NCBI RefSeq assembly: GCF_001428335.1 | Contig: NZ_LMSG01000019.1 | Span: 332,757-396,756 of the forward strand | Source of the DNA: Arthrobacter sp. Soil762 | Lineage (GTDB): Bacteria > Actinomycetota > Actinomycetes > Actinomycetales > Micrococcaceae | Direction of reading: 5' to 3' | Length of the DNA stretch: 64,000 nt | Part shown: positions 17,761 through 26,438 of the stretch, piece by piece | Layout of the letters: every line of letters starts with the position of its first letter | Position numbering within the stretch: the stretch's first letter is position 1 | Program-made: the position numbers and the translations under genes | Notes under the pieces: generated by a model | Databases searched by the model: none | Told to the model about the DNA's origin: nothing | What the model saw: the letters and a program-made list of their open reading frames with translations, nothing else

Positions 17761-18737
17761 TGCAGGGAACCAACGTGGCAGGCCTGGAGCTTCCCATTTC
17801 GCAGCTTGCCCTGGGCACCATGACCTTCGGGGACACCGCATCGGAAGAGGTGGCCGCCGGCATGCTGGCGGCCGCGCTCGAGGCGGGCATCACCGTGGTG
17901 GATACCGCCAACGGTTACGCGGGCGGCGCCAGCGAGGAAATCCTGGCGAAGCTCCTGCCCGCCCACCGCGACGCCGTCGTCCTCGCCTCCAAAGCCGGGA
18001 TGCCGCACGCGGACGCCGGCGACAACTCGCCCCTGTCGGCGGAGGGCCTCCGGCGTTCCGTGGAGGGCAGCCTCCGGCGGCTGGCCACGGACCGGCTGGA
18101 TCTTTTCTACCTGCACCAGCCGGACCGCAAGGCGCCGATGGAAGAGACGCTCGCCGTCGTCGGACAACTGATCTGCGACGGCAAGATCCGCGCCTGGGGC
18201 GTGTCCAACTTCGCCGCTTGGCAAGTCAGCGAGCTGAACGCGGCAGCCGACAGCTCCGGGGTGCCGCGGCCGGTGGTGGCGCAGCAGCTGTACAACCTGC
18301 TGGCCACGCGGATCGAGGACGAATACCTGGAATTCGCCCAGCACACCGGGCTGCTGACCATGGTCTACAACCCGCTCGGCGGCGGGCTCCTCACCGGCAA
18401 ACACACCTTTGCGCAATCACCCACCGAAGGCCGGTTCGGCAGCTCCCGGCTGGCCGAGATGTACAAGCAGCGATACTGGGACCCCCGGCTCTTCGAGGCG
18501 GTCCGCCAGCTCGGTGTCATTGCCGACGGCACAGGCCTGCCGTTGCCGGAGCTGTCCTTCCGCTGGCTGCTCAGCAAGCCCGGCGTGGGCTCCATCCTGC
18601 TGGGCGGCTCCAAGCTGGAGCAGCTGCAGACCAACATCGCCGCGGCCGCGAAGGGCCCGCTGCCGGAAGATGTGGTGGCCGTCTGTGATGCCGTGGCCGC
18701 GGAAATCCGCGGGCCCATGCCCAACTACAACCGCTAG
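17760..18737 (+). CDS. Aldo-keto reductase
   Basis: ATG shares a base with the preceding TGA. The 325-residue TIM-barrel protein shows the AKR tetrad: Asp and Tyr in VVDTANGYAGGAS, Lys in VLASKAGM, His in FYLHQPD. It also has WGVSNFAAWQ and the C-terminal NAD(P)-binding region (GVGSILLGGSKLEQL). It probably oxidises or reduces a sugar or sugar acid imported by the operon's transporter. The specific substrate cannot be read from sequence. Confidence 0.88.
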   Translation: MQGTNVAGLELPISQLALGTMTFGDTASEEVAAGMLAAALEAGITVVDTANGYAGGASEEILAKLLPAHRDAVVLASKAGMPHADAGDNSPLSAEGLRRSVEGSLRRLATDRLDLFYLHQPDRKAPMEETLAVVGQLICDGKIRAWGVSNFAAWQVSELNAAADSSGVPRPVVAQQLYNLLATRIEDEYLEFAQHTGLLTMVYNPLGGGLLTGKHTFAQSPTEGRFGSSRLAEMYKQRYWDPRLFEAVRQLGVIADGTGLPLPELSFRWLLSKPGVGSILLGGSKLEQLQTNIAAAAKGPLPEDVVAVCDAVAAEIRGPMPNYNR

Positions 18738-18776
18738 CCCACTTGCACGTCTTTACTAACTGAAGAGGAATCTGCC

Positions 18777-19538
18777 ATGACTGCCGCATCGTTTGCCGCA
18801 AAAGCCCGAGCCAATGAGCCCGTCGTCGGATACTGGGTGGTCCTGGACTCACCGGTCTCGACCGAGCGCGTGGCACGGCTGGGCTATGACTACGTGGCCC
18901 TCGACGCCCAGCATGGGCTGATGGGTTATTCCGGCTGGCTGCACGGCCTGATGGCGATTGATGCCGCCGGGGCTGCCGGAATCGTCCGGGTCCCGTCCAA
19001 CAACGCGGCCTTCATCGGGCAGGCGCTGGACGCCGGAGCTGCCGGAGTGATCGTGCCGCTGGTCAACAACGCCGAGGAAGCCGCCGCCGCAGTCCGGGCC
19101 GTGCGCTACCCGCCCCACGGCATGCGCTCCTATGGGCCCATGCGGTCCGCGCTCCGGATCGGGCCTGTGCCCGCCGAGACCGACGCCACCGTGCTGTGCC
19201 TTGCCATGATCGAGACGCCTGAGGGCCTGGAGAACGTGAAGGAAATCTGCGCCGTGCCCGGAATCGACGGCGTCTACATCGGCCCGTCCGATCTCTGCCT
19301 GGCCGTGGGCGGCAAGTTCCCCAACGACCCCGACGTGGCCGAGGAGTTCAACGCCGCGCTGGTGACCATCCGCGAGGCAGCACAGGCCGCCGGCGTAATC
19401 GCAGCCATTCACACAGCGAGCGGTGAGATCGCGCGCCAGCGGATCGCGGAGGGCTTCACATTCGTCACCGTGGCGTCTGACCTGACACACCTGGAAATCG
19501 CGGCCGCGAACCACCTTTCCAGGGCCCGCGGGGAGTAG
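18777..19538 (+). CDS. HpcH/HpaI-family class II aldolase
   Basis: ATG follows GAAGAGGAATCTGCC. The 253-residue protein belongs to the HpcH/HpaI metal-dependent aldolases: YVALDAQHGLM (catalytic His), IVRVPSNN (substrate Arg), GVIVPLVNNAEEA, AMIETPEGLENV (metal Glu) and YIGPSDLCLAVG (metal Asp). Members split 2-keto-3-deoxy sugar acids or hydroxy-keto acids to pyruvate and an aldehyde. As last gene of the importer operon it probably ends a sugar-acid degradation route. Confidence 0.9.
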   Translation: MTAASFAAKARANEPVVGYWVVLDSPVSTERVARLGYDYVALDAQHGLMGYSGWLHGLMAIDAAGAAGIVRVPSNNAAFIGQALDAGAAGVIVPLVNNAEEAAAAVRAVRYPPHGMRSYGPMRSALRIGPVPAETDATVLCLAMIETPEGLENVKEICAVPGIDGVYIGPSDLCLAVGGKFPNDPDVAEEFNAALVTIREAAQAAGVIAAIHTASGEIARQRIAEGFTFVTVASDLTHLEIAAANHLSRARGE

Positions 19539-19598
19539 CCGGGGTGATGGAGACTGCGGCGATCGGGCCTGTCCGGATCCCAGTTGCCCCTTCCAACG

Positions 19599-19710
19599 CT
19601 CTCTCACTTCCTGCGCGTTTTCCCCAAACCCTCTCTCACTTTGCGCACGCAGGCTCCTCCCAGAAAGTGAGAGAGGGTTGCCCAAAAACGTGCGGGAAGT
19701 GAGAGAGGGT
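19599..19710. repeat. Long imperfect inverted repeat, intergenic palindromic element
   Basis: The left arm (19599-19643) contains CTCTCTCACTT twice around a CCTGCGCGTTTTCCCC core. The right arm (19664-19710) is its imperfect complement, with AAAGTGAGAGAGGG, CCCAAAAACGTGCGGG and GTGAGAGAGGG. A 20-base spacer separates the ~45-base arms. It could act as a terminator between convergent genes or be a mobile REP-like element. It is nearly free of coding potential. Confidence 0.75.
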
Positions 19711-19784
19711 CCTGGGGTTCCTGACCGGTCGGACGGCGGGGCCGGGGGGAATTGCCCTGATCGGCAGGCTCAAGCGGCGGGCAA

Positions 19785-20285
19785 CTATCGTTGCAGCTCC
19801 AGGCGGAACACCCAGAGAAGGACGTCCTCGCCGGGCACGTACCAGTCGCGCTTCGGAACCCTCTGGAAACCCAGGGATTCGTAAAGAGCATGTGCCCGTC
19901 CCATAAACGTCGCGCTCGTGATGCTGATGGCCCTGATGCCGGGCAGCGACTGCGCGTGCTCCACCACCTTGCGGACCACCGCGCGGCCCACGCCGCCGCC
20001 CTGACACTCCGGGTCCACGGCCAGCATCCGGAACTCCAGCTCCCCGTCGGCGGCGATCTCGCTGTACGGCTGGCCGGCGAACGTCAGTGTCACCGCCGCC
20101 ACCACCCGCCCGGCGGCCTCCGCCACCCACACCTGTGCGTGCTCGGCGCGGTGTTCCACGTCCTCCAGCACGCTCATATAGGGGTGGTCCGCGGCGAAGT
20201 GCCCGGCCCGCAGGTAGGCATCGCGCGTGATGCGCCGGACGTCCGGAAAGTCCGACGGCGCCGCCCGCCTGAGTGCGACGCTCAC
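19785..20285 (-). CDS. GNAT-family N-acetyltransferase
   Basis: GTG 20285 overlaps the kinase stop (GTGA), so the genes are translationally coupled. The 166-residue protein has the GNAT acetyl-CoA motif LAVDPECQGGGVGRAVVRKV (about 94-113) and the family C-terminal pattern LYESLGFQRVPKRDWYVPGE. It resembles the RimI-like branch of acetyltransferases. The substrate is unknown. Cotranscription with the ribokinase-like gene may be incidental. Confidence 0.85.
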   Translation of the reverse strand: MSVALRRAAPSDFPDVRRITRDAYLRAGHFAADHPYMSVLEDVEHRAEHAQVWVAEAAGRVVAAVTLTFAGQPYSEIAADGELEFRMLAVDPECQGGGVGRAVVRKVVEHAQSLPGIRAISITSATFMGRAHALYESLGFQRVPKRDWYVPGEDVLLWVFRLELQR

Positions 20286-21148
20286 CGCGCGCCTGCGGTT
20301 GCGGCGGCCCGCTCCACGTAATGGCCCAGCTGTGCCAAGTCCGGCTGGGAGGAGGGATCGCCCACGGCGTCCGCTCCCACAGCGTTGGCCACGGCCAAGG
20401 CATGGGTGTAGTCCAACCCCTGCCGCAGGGCCAGGACCAGGGCGGCACAGAACGCGTCGCCGGCGCCCACCGTGTTCGCCACGCTCACGGCAGCGGCCGG
20501 GGCTTCGGCCACCTTCCGCCCGTGTTTGAACATCGCCGAGCCGTCCTTGCCGTACGTCACTGCCACGAGCTTGGCCGAGGCGAGGGCGGGGATCAGGGCG
20601 TACTCGCTCTCGTTGACGATCACCAGGTCGCATCGCTCCAGCAGCTCCGCGGGCAGGTCCATGGCCGGCGCCGCGTTCAGCACGAAGAAGCCAGTGGAAC
20701 GGCGCGCGGCCTCCAGTACCACGGGCAGGCCCACCTCCAGCTGGCACAGCACCGTCTCGTCGGGGCCGAACTCCACACCCTCCAGGGAGAGGCTGGAATT
20801 GGCGCCCGGGCACACAACGATCTGGTTCTCGCCGTCGCGGTCCACCACAATCAGTGCCGTCCCGGTCGCCCCGGGAAGGACCGCGACGTCAGCAGTACCG
20901 ACGCCGGCACCCGCCAGCGCCTCCAGCATCCGCTGCCCCTGGGCGTCGCTGCCCACGGCGCCGACCATGCGCGCGCTCCCGCCCAGCCGCGCGGCCGCCC
21001 CGGCCTGGTTGGCCCCCTTGCCGCCGGGCTGCTCGGAGAGCACGGCGCCGCCGATGGTTTCGCCCGCCGTCGGGAGCCTTGCGGCGGTGGCGATCAGGTC
21101 CAGGTTGATGCTGCCGACGACGGTGACGGCAGGAAGTCGATTGCTCAT
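20282..21148 (-). CDS. PfkB-family carbohydrate kinase, ribokinase-like
   Basis: Start chosen at ATG 21148 (MSNRLPAVTVVGSINLDL), where PfkB homology begins. The 288-residue kinase has the ribokinase N-terminal motif (GSINLDLIATAARLPTAGET), PGGKGANQAGAAARLG and the C-terminal PfkB signature NTVGAGDAFCAAL with catalytic Asp. With the divergent nucleoside hydrolase and importer it probably phosphorylates ribose or a similar sugar released from nucleosides. It is slightly shorter than typical ribokinases (~305). Confidence 0.88.
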   Translation of the reverse strand: MSNRLPAVTVVGSINLDLIATAARLPTAGETIGGAVLSEQPGGKGANQAGAAARLGGSARMVGAVGSDAQGQRMLEALAGAGVGTADVAVLPGATGTALIVVDRDGENQIVVCPGANSSLSLEGVEFGPDETVLCQLEVGLPVVLEAARRSTGFFVLNAAPAMDLPAELLERCDLVIVNESEYALIPALASAKLVAVTYGKDGSAMFKHGRKVAEAPAAAVSVANTVGAGDAFCAALVLALRQGLDYTHALAVANAVGADAVGDPSSQPDLAQLGHYVERAAATAGAR

Positions 21149-21204
21149 GGGAAGTCTCTCTCGAGGGGAAGCCGGAAGCGGCCGGATTAGGAAATAGTGT
21201 ACGG

Positions 21205-21244
21205 CATGGTTGTACTTGTGCGTCATACATGGTTGTATAACAAC
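21205..21244. promoter_or_regulatory. Candidate GntR/HutC operators in divergent promoter
   Basis: The direct repeat CATGGTTGTA occurs at 21205-21214 and 21228-21237 (23-base period, about two helical turns). The second copy continues into the perfect inverted repeat GTTGT-ATA-ACAAC (21232-21244). The region lies between the kinase and MFS genes. The form matches sites used by HutC-type GntR regulators, and such a gene lies nearby at 25126. Confidence 0.55.
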
Positions 21245-21290
21245 TCGAGTCGCCATTCCGGACGATCCAGCTCGAACAAAGGAGTTTGAT

Positions 21291-22709
21291 GTGAACACCC
21301 CCACCCCGGTCACCGCCTCCCCGCCGGTCAGCGCGGAACAGCCCGCCTTCGCCGGCCGCCGTGCCGCCCTGCTGATCTCCACCCTGCTGCTGGGCGTGCT
21401 GTCCTTCCAGCTCAACGCCAGCATGGTCACCCCCGCGCTGCCGCAGATCGCCGCGAGCTTCGGCCAGAGCGCCGACAGTGCCGCGCCTGTCCAGTCCATG
21501 TTCTTCCTGGCGGGCGCCATCGCCGGGCCCGTCATCGGGCGCTGGAGCGACTTCATCGGCCGCCGCGCCGCGCTGCTGCTGGTGCTCGGCATCATGGGCG
21601 CCGGCACCATCCTCTGCATCGCCGCCCCCACCCTGCCGCTGCTCATCACCGGCCGGTTCCTGCAGGGCGTCTCCAGCGCCGTCTTTGCACTTGCCTACAT
21701 CGTGCTCAGCGAGAACCTGCAGGCCAAGGTCTTCGGCACCTCGGTGGGCATCATCGCCGCCATCAATGGGGGAGTGGGCGGAGTAGACGGCTACGTGGGC
21801 GGCCTCATGGCCGAAACCCTCGGCTTCCGGTCCATCTTCGTCGTCGTCCTGGTCCTCACCGCCATCGCCGCGGCCTGCATCATCAAAATCGTCCCCGCTG
21901 GACGCCCCCAGGGCGTGCGCGGCGCCATGGACTGGTGGGGAGCCGGCTCCCTGTCCGTGTTCCTGGTGTTCATCACCTACTTCGTCTCCGGCGGCTCGGC
22001 CGCCGGCTGGACCGCCCCCAGCACCCTGGGCCTGCTCGCCGGAACCGTCGCATCCTTCGCCGCCTTCTGGATGATCGAGAAACGACGCACCAACCCGCTC
22101 ATCGCAGTCCACCACCTGCGCTCCCGCCAGGTCTGGCCCGTCATCGCCACCACCGTCCTGACGCTCGCCGGCATCTTCGCCATCATCAACTTCACCGTGG
22201 TGCTCCTCAGCCAGGACTCCGGCGCCGGCTTCGGGCTGACCGCATCAGTTTCCGCGCTGCTGTTCCTCACGCCAGCCGCGCTGATCGGCGTCTTCGCCGC
22301 ACCCCTTGCCGGCTGGCTCGCCGACCGCCGCGGCTGGATCAAAACCCTCCGCGCCGGCACCGGACTCAGCCTGGTCTGCGCCATCGCAGCGGCCACGTTC
22401 TCCGAGAACCAGGTGGCCGTCCTGATCGCCGTCGCCGCCCTCGGCATCTTCTACAACGGTCTGTTCCTCACCGCCATCAACGGGCTCTCCGTCCTGCTCT
22501 CACCCAAGGAAGCCCCGGCTGCCCTGCCCGGCATCAACGGTGCCTCCTTCGGCATCGGCGCGAGCCTCGGCGTCGTCCTCGTGGCACCCTTCGCCGCCCA
22601 GGCCACCGCCGCCGGCTACGCCACCGCCCTTTGGATTTCGGTTGCCATCACGGCCGCCGCGTTCATCGTCAGCCTCTTCGTCGCCGCCCCCAAGGGCGAA
22701 AAGCTCTGA
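21291..22709 (+). CDS. MFS transporter
   Basis: GTG 21291 follows AAAGGAG; the upstream extension is not protein-like. The 472-residue protein has about 14 hydrophobic segments, in the range of DHA2-type MFS carriers. MFS loop motif A is seen as GRWSDFIGRRAALL (about 80-93), with a related GWLADRRGW in the second half. Next to a nucleoside hydrolase and opposite a ribokinase-like gene, it probably imports nucleosides. Export cannot be excluded because many DHA2 members are drug exporters. Confidence 0.85.
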   Translation: MNTPTPVTASPPVSAEQPAFAGRRAALLISTLLLGVLSFQLNASMVTPALPQIAASFGQSADSAAPVQSMFFLAGAIAGPVIGRWSDFIGRRAALLLVLGIMGAGTILCIAAPTLPLLITGRFLQGVSSAVFALAYIVLSENLQAKVFGTSVGIIAAINGGVGGVDGYVGGLMAETLGFRSIFVVVLVLTAIAAACIIKIVPAGRPQGVRGAMDWWGAGSLSVFLVFITYFVSGGSAAGWTAPSTLGLLAGTVASFAAFWMIEKRRTNPLIAVHHLRSRQVWPVIATTVLTLAGIFAIINFTVVLLSQDSGAGFGLTASVSALLFLTPAALIGVFAAPLAGWLADRRGWIKTLRAGTGLSLVCAIAAATFSENQVAVLIAVAALGIFYNGLFLTAINGLSVLLSPKEAPAALPGINGASFGIGASLGVVLVAPFAAQATAAGYATALWISVAITAAAFIVSLFVAAPKGEKL

Positions 22710-22741
22710 ACCTCCCCACCAACGAAACGAGAATCACCGCC

Positions 22742-23746
22742 ATGACCACCACCAGCCACCCGTTCTACCTGGACTGCGATACCGGGATCGACGACGCCCT
22801 CGCCCTGGCCTACCTGCTGGCCGCCCCCACTGCCGACGTGGTGGGCATCGGGACCGTCAGCGGCAACGTGAGCGCCGCCGTCGGCGCCCGCAACACCCTT
22901 GACCTGCTCCAGCTCGCCGGGCACGCGCACATTCCCGTGGCGCTCGGCGCCCACGATCCGCTGGCCGGGGAGTTCGGGGGAGGGGCGCCGTGGGTGCACG
23001 GGGACAACGGCATCGGCGGGGTTTCGCTGACGACGGCGTCTGCCGGACTGGCGCCCAAGTCCGCGGCCGAGATGCTGGTCCGGCTCGCCCACGAGCACCC
23101 CGGCATGCTGCGGGTGCTCGCCATCGGCCCGCTGACCAACATCGCCGAAGCCCTCCGGCTGGAACCGGCCCTGCCCGCACTCGTCCACGGGATCACCATC
23201 ATGGGCGGCGCCGCCCTGGTCCCGGGCAACATCACCGCCGTGGCCGAGGCCAACATCCACAACGACCCCGAGGCCGCCGCCGAAGTCCTGGCTGCCGACT
23301 GGGACGTCACTCTGGTTCCGCTGGATGTGACCATGGCCAACGTCCTGGAGGAAAGCCACCGGCAGGAGCTTCTGCTGTCTTCGGGCCCGGTGCCGCAGGC
23401 GCTGGGGGAGATGCTCGGCTACTACTTCCGGTTCTACGAGGGCATCTTCGGCCGGCCCTGCTCCGCCATGCACGATCCGCTGGCGGCGGCGCTCGCGGTG
23501 GGCGGCGTCAAAGCCGCGGTGGCCCCGGTGGTGCATGCCGCCGTCGACACCACTGACGGTCCCGGCCGCGGGCAGACCGTCTGCGACCTGCGCGGCTCCT
23601 ACCTGGGCTACCCGGAGCAGCCCGGCGCCCGGTGCCGGGTGGTGCTCTCGCTTGACGGGGATTTCGCGCCGCACCTGGTGGAGACGCTGCTGTCCTTCTC
23701 TGAAAGCACGACGGCGGCACCCGCCACGGGTGCGGCGGCCGCCTGA
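22742..23746 (+). CDS. Nucleoside hydrolase
   Basis: ATG 22742 opens MTTTSHPFYLDCDTGIDDAL, holding the DxDxGxDDA calcium-binding motif of inosine-uridine-preferring nucleoside hydrolases. Further family features are GPLTNIAEAL and IMGGAALVPGNITAVAEANIHNDPEAA, and a late His-Asp pair MHDPLAAAL. The 334-residue enzyme cleaves the N-glycosidic bond of nucleosides to base and ribose. It lies 32 bases after the MFS gene, likely one operon, feeding the divergent ribokinase-like enzyme. Confidence 0.92.
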   Translation: MTTTSHPFYLDCDTGIDDALALAYLLAAPTADVVGIGTVSGNVSAAVGARNTLDLLQLAGHAHIPVALGAHDPLAGEFGGGAPWVHGDNGIGGVSLTTASAGLAPKSAAEMLVRLAHEHPGMLRVLAIGPLTNIAEALRLEPALPALVHGITIMGGAALVPGNITAVAEANIHNDPEAAAEVLAADWDVTLVPLDVTMANVLEESHRQELLLSSGPVPQALGEMLGYYFRFYEGIFGRPCSAMHDPLAAALAVGGVKAAVAPVVHAAVDTTDGPGRGQTVCDLRGSYLGYPEQPGARCRVVLSLDGDFAPHLVETLLSFSESTTAAPATGAAAA

Positions 23747-23808
23747 AATATCCGCAGACTTTTCCGCAACCACTATCCAGCCGGTCCGGGCAGGCGCAAG
23801 ATAACTCC

Positions 23809-25089
23809 ATGAAAAAAACAGTTATCGCCGGTTTCGCGGCGCTCATGATGGGGCTCGGCGCCATCACCTTCGCCGGCCCAGGGAACGCAGCGCCCGAGCC
23901 GCCGCACATCGCGGGGCAAATCATGGTCAAGTTCCGCGACAAAGCAGCGGCAGCCGGCGTACTGCGCCAGCACGGCCTCAGCGAGGGCGCCGGTATTGGC
24001 AGCACCGGCGCCCTTCTGATCAAAGTCCCGGCCGGCAAGGAACTGCAGCTTATCGACGCCCTCAGCCGGAACCCGAACGTTGAATACGCCGAGCCGGACC
24101 ATGTGGTGACGGTAGCTACCGATCAGCCCAACATCGACTATTTCCCCAGCCAGTACGCCTTGCACAACACTGGCCAGGAATTTACCAGCACGATGGGAGT
24201 AAAAGTGGCCGGGGGTACGCCAGACGCCGACGTGGACGCCGTCGAAGCGTGGACGAAGACGACCGGTGCCAGCATCACGGGTGCCGGCATCAGGGTGGCT
24301 GTGCTCGATACAGGAGTCACGAACAGCCATGACGACATCTCATCACAGGTTGTTGCACACGTTAACTACAGCGATGCGGCAACCGATGAGGACAAATACG
24401 GCCATGGCACCCACGTCGCCGGCATCATTGCTGCCATCAAAAACTCGGTTGGGGTCTCCGGTGTGTGCCCGGACTGCGACATCCTGGACGGCAAAGTCCT
24501 GAACGACAACGGGTCCGGGTCCACCTCGAGCATTGCCAAAGGCATCAGCTGGGCCGTCGGTGAACGTGCCCAGGTCATCAATATGAGCCTAGGGCAGCGT
24601 GTTTCCTCACGGACCCTGGAAATTGCCGTCAATAACGCCTGGAAGGCAGGGGTGGTGATCGTTGCCGCAGCCGGCAATGCCGATACCCAGGCCAAGATCT
24701 ACCCGGGCGCCTACCCCAACGTCATTGCCGTCGCCGCCACCGACAACAGGAATGCCAAGGCGTCGTTCTCGACGTACGGCAAGTGGGTGGATGTCGCAGC
24801 GCCCGGTGTCAGCGTGTACTCGACCTTCCCGAACGGATCCTTTGTCCTGGGCGCCGAGCCGTACAACCGCTCCCATGGTTACGACATCGCCAGCGGTACC
24901 TCGATGGCTTCACCCATCGTCGCCGGCGTTGCCGCGCTTGTCTGGAGCACGACGCCTGCGGGCACCGCAAACGCATCAGTCCGCGCAAAAGTCGAATCAT
25001 CCGCGGACGATTCTATTTTCGGCACTGACCCGTACTGGGCGGCCAATGGCCTCGTGAACGCCTGCGATGCAGTTGGTTGTGTCCGGTAG
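23809..25089 (+). CDS. Secreted subtilisin-like serine protease (S8)
   Basis: The 426-residue preproprotein has a signal peptide (MKKTVIAGF... ending GNAA) and an I9-type prodomain with the usual PNVEYAEPDHVV junction. The catalytic domain has Asp in VAVLDTGV, His in HGTHVAGIIAA and Ser in SGTSMASPIVAG, with the oxyanion Asn in AAAGNAD. Extra Cys pairs (VCPDCD; NACDAVGC) could form disulfides, as in thermitase-like secreted enzymes. It would be released as an extracellular protease. No operon partner is visible. Confidence 0.93.
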   Translation: MKKTVIAGFAALMMGLGAITFAGPGNAAPEPPHIAGQIMVKFRDKAAAAGVLRQHGLSEGAGIGSTGALLIKVPAGKELQLIDALSRNPNVEYAEPDHVVTVATDQPNIDYFPSQYALHNTGQEFTSTMGVKVAGGTPDADVDAVEAWTKTTGASITGAGIRVAVLDTGVTNSHDDISSQVVAHVNYSDAATDEDKYGHGTHVAGIIAAIKNSVGVSGVCPDCDILDGKVLNDNGSGSTSSIAKGISWAVGERAQVINMSLGQRVSSRTLEIAVNNAWKAGVVIVAAAGNADTQAKIYPGAYPNVIAVAATDNRNAKASFSTYGKWVDVAAPGVSVYSTFPNGSFVLGAEPYNRSHGYDIASGTSMASPIVAGVAALVWSTTPAGTANASVRAKVESSADDSIFGTDPYWAANGLVNACDAVGCVR

Positions 25090-25125
25090 CTTCGTGTAGC
25101 TTCCGGGTGTTTCCGGTCCTCGAGC

Positions 25126-25911
25126 CTAGGACTGGAGGGACTGCATTACGGACAGGTGCCCGGCGCGTGCCGGGATGAGGCACTTGGCCAAGTAGAAGGG
25201 CCGGTTCGCGTGCCTGACGTACTGCGTCAGCACGAGGACCGGATCCGCGGCCCGCAGGTCCAGCAGCTTGGCGCGGCTGGGCCCCACCTGGCTCAGGCTG
25301 ATCTGGCACTCGCCGGGCCCGAGGACCTTACCGAAGCGGTTGTTCAGGGAGGCAAGCAGGGTGCTGCCGCCGTCGTCCTCTATGTCCAGCGGCGCGGCGG
25401 CGGAACCGCTTCCCAGGCTCATCGGCAGGGCGGAGATGTTTTCCTGCAGGTGGGCGATGGCCTCACCGTCGCGGATCAGGACGGATTCCCAGAGCCAGCA
25501 GTCGGCGCCGGGCTCGACGCCGACGCCGGGGGCGACGAATTCGGAGGCGGGCTGCCGCTCGCGTTGGATGCGTTTGATTTCGAGGTGCTGGCCGGGGCCG
25601 CCGAGGACTTCCTCGAAGGGGCGGATCCGCTCGATGCCGGTGCGGGGGAGCGTGTCGGCGACGAACCGGCCGACGCCGCGGCGGGCCCGGATGAGGCCGT
25701 CTTCTTCGAGCAACATGAGTGCTTCGCGGACCACTGTGCGGCTGACCTTCATGTCCGCGCCGAGCTCGGTTTCGGTGGGGAGCATGGAGCCGGGCGTCAG
25801 GAGGCTGTTACGGATGGCCTCGGCTATCCGGGAGTACACCGCCACGCGGAGGGGTGAGCCGGGCTGGGCCTGCACCGGCTGCGACAGGAACCGGACGGCG
25901 TCCTCGTGCAC
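25126..25911 (-). CDS. GntR/HutC-family transcriptional regulator
   Basis: The frame is open from a TTG at 25974, but the start at GTG 25911 has a GAGG at proper spacing and begins close to the DNA-binding domain. The winged helix is PLRVAVYSRIAEAI...LPTETELGADMKVSRTVVREAL, and the C-terminal ~150 residues form a UTRA ligand domain as in HutC. It is the likely regulator of the nucleoside salvage genes, whose promoter carries a GTTGT-ATA-ACAAC palindrome. The two loci are separated by the protease gene, so the link is inferred. Confidence 0.82.
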   Translation of the reverse strand: MHEDAVRFLSQPVQAQPGSPLRVAVYSRIAEAIRNSLLTPGSMLPTETELGADMKVSRTVVREALMLLEEDGLIRARRGVGRFVADTLPRTGIERIRPFEEVLGGPGQHLEIKRIQRERQPASEFVAPGVGVEPGADCWLWESVLIRDGEAIAHLQENISALPMSLGSGSAAAPLDIEDDGGSTLLASLNNRFGKVLGPGECQISLSQVGPSRAKLLDLRAADPVLVLTQYVRHANRPFYLAKCLIPARAGHLSVMQSLQS

Positions 25912-25990
25912 GTAATGCCTCGCTTCGTGGTCTGGGAATTCCCAGCCTACCGGTGTGACGCGTTTGTTGGACAAGGCGCGGGTGGCTTTG

Positions 25991-26042
25991 TACCTGCTTG
26001 CCCAGGATGTCCCAGCGCTGGGTGGAGTTCTTGAAGCCGTCC
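25991..26042 (-). pseudogene. 52-bp fragment of phoD
   Basis: These 52 bases match positions 4579-4630 of the intact phoD with a single mismatch. They encode the segment DGFKNSTQRWDILGQQ in the same orientation. The fragment has no context of its own and marks the left edge of a region full of gene scraps. Confidence 0.85.
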
Positions 26043-26138
26043 GGGAGCGAATTCTTTGAGACGATTAATGATCATAATAATGACCACAAAGTTCCTTAAG
26101 GATCACATTTATAACCCTTATGGGTTCACGATCTAAGC

Positions 26139-26438
26139 ATGACCACGAAGAGAACGTCCCTGAAGACGCAGCGGACTGCGCGCACAATCGGCGAGCAGCT
26201 GGTCACGTGGCGCAAGCTTCTCGGCCTAACCGCCGAGCAGCTCAACGGCTCCAAGCGGAGGCGCGGCAGCTTGGCAGGAGCGCGGGACGCTCACTGCCCC
26301 GGATTTGCTCCTGTGGGAGCGGATCACCAGGGAATCGTTCCGGCGCCCCACAAGGAAACCACGCCGGTCATAGCCTCAGGACTTGCCCTGGCGGTTGCCA
26401 TGGCACTGCTCGGTCTTACGGGACGGAAGCGGCCATAG
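26139..26438 (+). pseudogene. Truncated XRE-type regulator remnant
   Basis: The first ~36 residues (TARTIGEQLVTWRKLLGLTAEQL) match the start of XRE helix-turn-helix proteins of the kind often paired with HipA kinases. The recognition helix is missing and the remaining ~60 residues look like out-of-frame translation, ending in a hydrophobic stretch. The upstream region (26050-26138) is unusually AT-rich for this genome. It is probably a degraded antitoxin-like gene with the partner gone. A new orphan protein is possible but less likely. Confidence 0.45.
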
